Positions 1-4,358 of a stretch of DNA of 5,902 nucleotides are shown here, one piece after another. A program made the translations under genes and the position numbers. Source of the DNA: Spirochaetales bacterium (GTDB lineage: Bacteria > Spirochaetota > Spirochaetia > DSM-27196 > SLST01); assembly GCA_028284845.1 (NCBI GenBank), contig JANQQY010000595.1, positions 1-5,902 of the forward strand. The letters run 5' to 3'. The notes beneath the pieces are model-generated. The model ran no database searches. It saw only the letters and a list, made by a program, of their open reading frames with translations, and was not told where the DNA came from. Numbering within the stretch: the stretch's first letter is position 1; each line of letters begins with the position of its first letter.

Positions 1-266
1 CACATTTTAGGTGAAAATTCTTTTCCATATATTTTCATTAACTTTAGTGTTATTTTAACCACGTACTCAAATTAAATTTCGATCACAAGCTGTCTAGCAA
101 TTATATTTAGGACGCGTTTAACAAATAAACAGCTTTTGATTTTGCAAGAGTTGAATTACCAGGACGTAATACCTAAGGATATTGTGTACATTTCATGCGT
201 GTTGTATGCTCTTCAGAAACTTTGAACTTTTATTGTTAAATTCAAGAAGTCAGAAATTCGTTAAGA

Positions 267-282
267 TTTCTCTTCAGAGAAA
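267..282. repeat. small inverted repeat (6-bp stem)
   Basis: TTTCTC and GAGAAA form a perfect 6-bp stem around a TTCA loop. There is no T-run after it, so it is not a convincing terminator. Stems of this size occur by chance in AT-rich DNA, so its significance is doubtful. Confidence 0.3.
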
Positions 283-369
283 CATTTAACCGTAGGAGAC
301 TGAATTGAAATACTAACCTTTGCCTGAAATTTTCTCTTAATTAGACATAGCTGTTTTCAGAAATGTTTT

Positions 370-387
370 CTTTCCTTGTATGGAAAG
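370..387. repeat. small inverted repeat (6-bp stem)
   Basis: CTTTCC and GGAAAG form a perfect 6-bp stem with a six-base loop, extendable by one T-G wobble pair. It lies about 105 bp upstream of the PilZ-like gene. It could be an operator half-site pair or chance, and no T-tract follows. Confidence 0.3.
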
Positions 388-412
388 GTCAGTGAATTTC
401 CGCTATCTTTAT

Positions 413-448
413 TTTGAATTGGCTAAAATTACTACCTTTGATTGGCTA
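413..448. repeat. pair of near-identical direct repeats upstream of the first gene
   Basis: TTTGAATTGGCTA (413-425) and TTTGATTGGCTA (437-448) differ by one inserted A and share the exact core ATTGGCTA. The cores are 23 bp apart, close to two helical turns, and lie about 45-75 bp upstream of the GTG at 493. The spacing and position suit a tandem regulator-binding site, but no known operator is recognised and the assignment is inference. Confidence 0.35.
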
Positions 449-492
449 GTTGATTACTGATTTCAAAAGGAAACACACTGCAACTGAAGTAC

Positions 493-957
493 GTGGTGGG
501 GTACATGTACCTGATTCGCTCGGACACCGATGAGGAACGCTTTGAGCCTGGAGTGTTTGACTTCGTTCTTCAATTCGGCCGTGTCCTCTCGTACTCGCTG
601 AAGGTTAACGGCTACTTCAAGGCACAGCCGCAGGTCTCTGAGTTCGGAGGAGCCGAACTCATCGACATTTCCGGGTCCGGCCTCCTCTTCAGCTATCCTC
701 CCGATGGCCCGGACATCCTTCTCTACACCGATTTGGAGCTCCGCATTACTGTTGGCGAGGAAGAGATTCCGGCTCGCGGTCGCGTGATGCGGAAGTACGG
801 CGACTCCGGACGCACCTACATCGCCATTCAGTTCATCGAGCTTGATCCGGACGATATGGAGAAGCTGCTCGAGCACATCTATGGCGCCGATTATCGCGGG
901 CAGGTTGATTCCCTTGGGGTGGCCGACTTGCGGAACATGCCGACGGAGGAGCTGTAA
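493..957 (+). CDS. PilZ-domain-like protein with incomplete c-di-GMP motif
   Basis: Small soluble protein of 154 residues, with no signal peptide or membrane segment. Residues about 50-140 look like the beta-barrel of a PilZ domain: the DxSxxG motif is present as D58-I-S60-G-S-G63, followed by strand-like stretches (LELRITV, ARGRVMRKY, TYIAIQF) and a final helix (DDMEKLLEHIYG), the usual order for PilZ. PilZ domains bind cyclic di-GMP through an RxxxR motif 20-30 residues before DxSxxG plus the DxSxxG motif itself. Here the preceding segment has a lone R30 and K37 and no RxxxR, so binding is doubtful. The start is uncertain: GTG at 493, GTG at 496 and ATG at 505 are all in frame. The frame stays open back to 454 and also offers CTG at 478, seven bases after AAAAGG. 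Residues read upstream of 493 (QLKY) still look protein-like, so the gene may begin earlier or be truncated at its 5' end. It lies 39 bp before the large TPR gene and is probably co-transcribed with it. Confidence 0.75.
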   Translation: MVGYMYLIRSDTDEERFEPGVFDFVLQFGRVLSYSLKVNGYFKAQPQVSEFGGAELIDISGSGLLFSYPPDGPDILLYTDLELRITVGEEEIPARGRVMRKYGDSGRTYIAIQFIELDPDDMEKLLEHIYGADYRGQVDSLGVADLRNMPTEEL

Positions 958-984
958 ACCGCAGCGTGCAATTGGGCGACAATA

Positions 985-991
985 AAAGGGA
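985..991 (+). promoter_or_regulatory. ribosome binding site of the large TPR gene
   Basis: AAAGGGA lies five bases before the ATG at 997. Together with the 39-bp gap after the PilZ-like gene and the absence of a terminator there, it supports this start and translation from a shared mRNA. Confidence 0.6.
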
Positions 992-996
992 CGCCC

Positions 997-3939
997 ATGT
1001 ACACGATTGCAGTAGAACTCCACGGTCTTCGCCAACTCCTTCGAATCAGCCCCGATCTCGTGCGCTCTGTTCGACGGAGCCTTATCGCCGCGATCGAGGT
1101 TCATGGCGGTTCATTCCTGGGCGAGGATGCCGATCTCTGGCTCTTCCGATTCGAACGCGCTCGTCCGGAAGACCGGACCGGGGTCCAGGACGCACTTCGC
1201 CAGGCCGTCACCATTGCCAAGTCGAAGGAGACCGAGCTATCCGGCTGGACGATCTTTCTCGACTACGTTGAGATTGATCTTGACATCGGACGGTGGATTC
1301 GCGACGCGATGATCAAGGTCAGCACGGAAAACCGCGCATGGGTTGGTCCAGCGGCCGCGACGCTCCTTGAGCACTTCCTGTCGCTTACGTATGAAGCGAG
1401 CGTTGGGCTTCATGAAGTCGTGGGTGACACCGCGACGTCGGATTTTGGTCCCGAATCAGCGCAGGCGCTGGCGGCGTATGAACCGGCGGCAGACCTGATC
1501 CTTGATTCGATCACAACTGAAGAGGCATCGAGCAGTTTTGTTCTGGTCGAGGACCCCGACGAGGTGGCCTCGCGCGCGAACACCATCGGCGCGCTTGACC
1601 GGTTGCAAGGCTCCGCGTCGGTCTCCTGGTTGGAGGCTGAACCCTTTGGTTCCTCGCTATCGCCGCTCTGCACGCTCTTCTCGCGTATACAGGTACACGA
1701 GACGCCCTTCTGGCTGCGCCCGCACGAGAAGGAGTCGTGGGAGGAACGAGTTGGTCTCGTGAACGCCCTGATGTCGCGTGATTTCGGCTCGATCTTTCCG
1801 GACGCCTTCCAGACAGACATTCTGCTTGCTCTCGAGACCTATCTCACCGGGTATACGCGCAGGGCGGCCGACGCGACTGTGATCCCCGTGATTGTCTGTG
1901 AGCGAATCGATCTCTGGGATGAAGCGGCAGTTGACGGACTTCTGCACGTGGTGAGCCGACTTCCGGAGTCCGAGGGCGGGACATCGCTCGTCGCGCTAGC
2001 CACCTCGGCTCCGACTGGTGCGGACAGTCGACTTCGCAGGATCGCCACTCAGGTCATCGAACTTCCGCACCGCTCGATTGTCGAGTACGGTGCGGCGAGT
2101 GGCGCCCACGTGAGCTGGGACCGTGTCAGCCGCATCACGGAGGGAAACCCGACGGCGGTGTCACACTATCTTGCGGCGGCCGTCCATTGGGACACGCGGC
2201 CGGAGAGCGCACTGGATGATGTCTCTCCGGATGACCTTGCCTGGCAGGCGAGTCTGACTTTTGACAGCGAGGTTCAAGAGCTCCTGCTCGCGATCAACTA
2301 TGCAAGCCGGTTCGTGAATGTGGATGAGTTTGCGACCATGGCTCAGGGTCTTGGAACGGATGCGGTGCGCGTTCCGGCGGTTATCGATGTACTGGTTTCC
2401 GCGGGACTGCTTTCGAAGGGCGACTACCTTCGGCCGCTCCATCCGGAGCTCCGAGATCGATTCGAGGTGCACCTTGGCGATCGGGCACGAGAGATCAAGT
2501 TGCGTGTCGCGGATCATGTTGTGCGTGCCGCTTCGAACGGCTCTATCAGCCACTCTGGGGCGATCATCGATCTCGTGGTCTCTGCCGGGCTCGACGACGA
2601 TCTTCCGCGTCAGTATCACGACTTGGTCACGGAGCGACTCTCCCGCCGCGATCTCGCCGGTGGACACCGCGTCCTCTACGACGCCGTCCCCCCGCGTGGA
2701 TTCCAGCCGACGACACGTGCTTGCATGCAGACGGTGGTACACGCGAGTCGACTCCGCCTCGCACTCCTTGAGGAGAACGCACAAGCTGCCGAGCGCATTC
2801 ATCTTAAGTCCGAGCGAGAGGAGTCTGAGTGCGATTTCGCGGAAGCCGATCTCGCCCTCCAGAGAAGCCGTTTCGCTGCGACCCGGGGCCCTGTCAATGA
2901 GACGGTCGCACTGATCAAACGATCGATTGTCCTCTATCAGCAACTCGACGACCAGGCAGGCCTCGCCCGGGCGAACCTCGACTTTGGACTGGTGAAACTT
3001 GCGAACGAGGATGTACTTGGCGCGGGCGAGTACTTCCTTCTTGCGAGTAAGGCGGCCGCGAGTAGTGGAGATCTCTTTGAACAGCTGCGCGCGCGTCACC
3101 TGACGATCGTCAACAGTTTTGTCTTTGGAAACCTTAGTCGTGCGATGGCCAGTTCGGACGAACTCTCCGACGCAGCCGGAGACGCAGGCATGCGCGAGCT
3201 TCAGCTCTTCTGCGATCTCACGCGAGGACGCGCATTGTTTGAGCTCGGGCGCTACGAGGAGGCCGTGGACGCCTTCTCACGCGGCAGGGGGTGGACGCGA
3301 CTCTATGGCTTCGATGCTGCGGAACGTGTCATGGATCGTTGGATCGCTCGCTCGCTGATCTACGACGGTCGTTATCGTCGCGGGCTAACGATTCTTCGCG
3401 ATCAAGACGAGACCTCAGAGTCAGCCTTCTTTCTGGCGGAGGCCCATCTCAGGAACGGCAATCACGCGGACTCGCTGCAGATGCTCGAACGAGGACTTGG
3501 GCTCGACTCGGACCCGGCCGTTCCGGTCGAACGCATTGGATGGTACAGCGGCTTCTCAGCGCTGGAGGACCGCGCGATCGGTCTGAGCCGGGGCGTTCGC
3601 GTGCTCCGGCACCAGATGCTCGCCCTGCGAGGCTATGTGCTCGCAGAGAGCGGTCGAGTCGCTGACGGCGTAGAGGAGATGCATCGGCTTACCCGAGAGC
3701 TCCGAACGAGCGAGATTGATCCGTACAACCGCATCTACTTCTACCTCTATAGTCTGATCCTCCCTGAGAGCGGCGAGATGAACCTGGAGGACGGTTCGAC
3801 CGTCCTTGGGAAGGCGGTCCGGTACATCCAACAGCGTACGAGCCGCATGGACGAGTATGCTCACAAGACCGACTATCTGCGCCGCAACTACTGGAATACA
3901 CGATTGATGGCGCACGCTCAGACGCACAACCTTGCGTAG
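997..3939 (+). CDS. large regulator: degenerate cyclase-like + STAND/AAA-like + TPR protein
   Basis: Cytoplasmic protein of 980 residues with no signal peptide or membrane helix. Residues 1-140 follow the pattern of a class III adenylate/guanylate cyclase domain: E7 stands where the first metal Asp is expected, an HGG (36-38) precedes EDADLWLF (43-50, resembling the GDG..F element), and 98-124 match the GDAVNxAAR...G.ILVS stretch in length. The catalytic Asn and Arg of that stretch are absent (R102, D103, K107). Residues 180-400 resemble the NTPase module of STAND/AAA16 regulators: a strand at 181-185 where the P-loop should begin but with no G-x4-GK[ST], a Walker-B-like strand VIPVIV at 295-300 followed by E302-R303 rather than Asp-Asp, and a well kept GNP at 383-385. 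From about 615 on it is helical with TPR-like units, clearest at 743-765 (GRALFELGRYEEAVDAF). Cyclase-ATPase-TPR is a known architecture, for example in mammalian soluble adenylyl cyclase and many bacterial regulators. The inference is that this is a catalytically dead relative acting as a protein-interaction scaffold. TPR is the safest part; the two N-terminal assignments are tentative. Confidence 0.8.
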   Translation: MYTIAVELHGLRQLLRISPDLVRSVRRSLIAAIEVHGGSFLGEDADLWLFRFERARPEDRTGVQDALRQAVTIAKSKETELSGWTIFLDYVEIDLDIGRWIRDAMIKVSTENRAWVGPAAATLLEHFLSLTYEASVGLHEVVGDTATSDFGPESAQALAAYEPAADLILDSITTEEASSSFVLVEDPDEVASRANTIGALDRLQGSASVSWLEAEPFGSSLSPLCTLFSRIQVHETPFWLRPHEKESWEERVGLVNALMSRDFGSIFPDAFQTDILLALETYLTGYTRRAADATVIPVIVCERIDLWDEAAVDGLLHVVSRLPESEGGTSLVALATSAPTGADSRLRRIATQVIELPHRSIVEYGAASGAHVSWDRVSRITEGNPTAVSHYLAAAVHWDTRPESALDDVSPDDLAWQASLTFDSEVQELLLAINYASRFVNVDEFATMAQGLGTDAVRVPAVIDVLVSAGLLSKGDYLRPLHPELRDRFEVHLGDRAREIKLRVADHVVRAASNGSISHSGAIIDLVVSAGLDDDLPRQYHDLVTERLSRRDLAGGHRVLYDAVPPRGFQPTTRACMQTVVHASRLRLALLEENAQAAERIHLKSEREESECDFAEADLALQRSRFAATRGPVNETVALIKRSIVLYQQLDDQAGLARANLDFGLVKLANEDVLGAGEYFLLASKAAASSGDLFEQLRARHLTIVNSFVFGNLSRAMASSDELSDAAGDAGMRELQLFCDLTRGRALFELGRYEEAVDAFSRGRGWTRLYGFDAAERVMDRWIARSLIYDGRYRRGLTILRDQDETSESAFFLAEAHLRNGNHADSLQMLERGLGLDSDPAVPVERIGWYSGFSALEDRAIGLSRGVRVLRHQMLALRGYVLAESGRVADGVEEMHRLTRELRTSEIDPYNRIYFYLYSLILPESGEMNLEDGSTVLGKAVRYIQQRTSRMDEYAHKTDYLRRNYWNTRLMAHAQTHNLA

Positions 3940-3953
3940 GCAAACTCCCTTCC

Positions 3954-3982
3954 TTGACAGCGGGTATGCCGGACGCTATCTT
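3954..3982 (+). promoter_or_regulatory. sigma70-type promoter of the tRNA gene
   Basis: TTGACA (3954-3959) is a perfect -35 box, followed by exactly 17 bases and TATCTT (3977-3982) as the -10 box. Transcription should begin near 3989-3990, about 24 bases before the tRNA. The stretch after the -10 box (TGCGGCCG) is GC-rich, as is common in stable-RNA promoters under stringent control. The -35 box starts only 15 bases after the stop codon of the TPR gene. Confidence 0.8.
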
Positions 3983-3989
3983 TGCGGCC

Positions 3990-4009
3990 GTCACGTCTTG
4001 GAGCGTGAC
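3990..4009 (+). other. hairpin in the tRNA leader
   Basis: GTCACG and CGTGAC form a perfect 6-bp stem around the eight-base loop TCTTGGAG, ending three bases before the mature tRNA. It would form at the very start of the precursor transcript, so it may affect RNase P processing or leader decay. No T-run follows, so it is a poor candidate for a terminator of the upstream operon. Confidence 0.4.
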
Positions 4010-4012
4010 TTC

Positions 4013-4085
4013 GGTGGCGTAGCTCAGTCGGTAGAGCAAGCGGCTCATATCCGCTCGGTCGGGGGTTCAAGTCCCTCCGCCACTA
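4013..4085 (+). tRNA. tRNA with CAT anticodon (probably elongator Met)
   Basis: A full cloverleaf of 73 bases can be folded by hand. The acceptor GGTGGCG/CGCCACT has a G-U first pair and six Watson-Crick pairs. The D stem is GCTC/GAGC, the anticodon stem AGCGG/CCGCT with loop CTCATAT (anticodon CAT at 4046-4048), the variable loop CGGTC, and the T stem GGGGG/CCCTC with one G-U pair and loop TTCAAGT. The discriminator is A, and the 3' CCA is not encoded (the sequence runs on as ATGATA), so it must be added by a nucleotidyltransferase. It is not the initiator: there is no C1-A72 mismatch and the anticodon stem lacks the three consecutive G-C pairs. CAT also occurs in tRNA-Ile2, whose C34 is modified to lysidine, and sequence alone does not fully exclude that here. 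Confidence 0.93.
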
Positions 4086-4358
4086 ATGATAAATCCCTGC
4101 AATAGAACGATTTGTGAATCCGTAAATAGCGATTGTCAACAGATTGTGTCCACAACGGTTTAGTTCGCTGCAACTCCGGCTTGGTGCTCCCGTTCAACAG
4201 GTTAACGTAGACAAACTTTGCATTGCTCGCGTGACGCTACACTTCGGCCCGTCCGTACCTCGTAGCCTGTAGTCATTCCCCTTACAGACAGCGTCGAAGT
4301 CCTCTGACAGACGAGCACTCGACCGGTCGGTATCGTCCGGATTGCAAAGGGAGATAGT
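4086..4358. other. intergenic region between tRNA and chemoreceptor gene
   Basis: 273 bases with no reading frame I would support. No strong terminator is visible after the tRNA. It holds a small palindrome, TTGTG-TC-CACAA (4144-4155), the 6-base palindrome GTTAAC (4200-4205), an 8-base palindrome GACCGGTC (4321-4328), and a weak promoter-like pair, TTTGCA (4217-4222) and TACACT (4238-4243), spaced only 15 bases apart. A promoter for the chemoreceptor gene must lie here if that gene is not read through from the tRNA, but I cannot place it. No TAAA-N15-GCCGATAA type sigma28 flagellar promoter was found. Confidence 0.5.
4347..4353 (+). promoter_or_regulatory. ribosome binding site deciding the GTG start of the chemoreceptor
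   Basis: AAGGGAG lies five bases before GTG at 4359. This favours GTG over the in-frame TTG at 4380, which has no such site, and over the ATG at 4371, which is in another frame and stops after three codons. Confidence 0.65.

Larger units (their letters stand above)
1..477. other. AT-rich region without recognisable genes
   Basis: About 31% of the bases here are G or C (150 of the first 480 by hand count), against roughly 52-60% in sampled stretches downstream. I see no open reading frame on either strand that looks like a protein, and no tRNA or rRNA. It contains short inverted repeats, a pair of direct repeats near its right end, and only weak promoter-like matches. It could be a long regulatory leader, decayed or foreign DNA, or an assembly join to another organism. 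The change in composition is abrupt, at about 478-482, exactly where the PilZ-like reading frame begins to look like protein. Confidence 0.7.

Noticed and set aside
182..210. Possible promoter TTGTGT - 17 bases - TATGCT
   Set aside because: Such matches arise by chance in 31% GC DNA, and it lies about 280 bases before the first gene with nothing else to support it.
209..278. CTCTTCAGA repeated at 209-217 and 270-278
   Set aside because: A single 9-base repeat is roughly what chance gives in 480 bases of biased composition, and the flanks do not match.
463..1104. 213-residue open frame on the minus strand over the PilZ-like gene
   Set aside because: It lies opposite a frame with PilZ motifs and runs across the gene boundary and the next gene's start. 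Its translation shows no recognisable domain.
2161..3099. 312-residue open frame on the minus strand inside the TPR gene
   Set aside because: It is antisense to a continuous 980-residue frame with a good ribosome binding site. It is rich in Arg and Ser with no domain pattern, as expected for a shadow of GC-rich codons.
3990..4009. Hairpin as a terminator for the TPR gene
   Set aside because: It has no T-tract and lies downstream of the tRNA promoter, so it belongs to the tRNA leader.
4013..4085. Initiator tRNA-fMet
   Set aside because: Position 1-72 is a G-U pair rather than a C-A mismatch, and the anticodon stem lacks three consecutive G-C pairs.
4141..4158. DnaA box or origin-like site around TTGTGTCCACAA
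   Set aside because: It matches only part of TTATCCACA, has no cluster of further boxes, and no replication gene is nearby.
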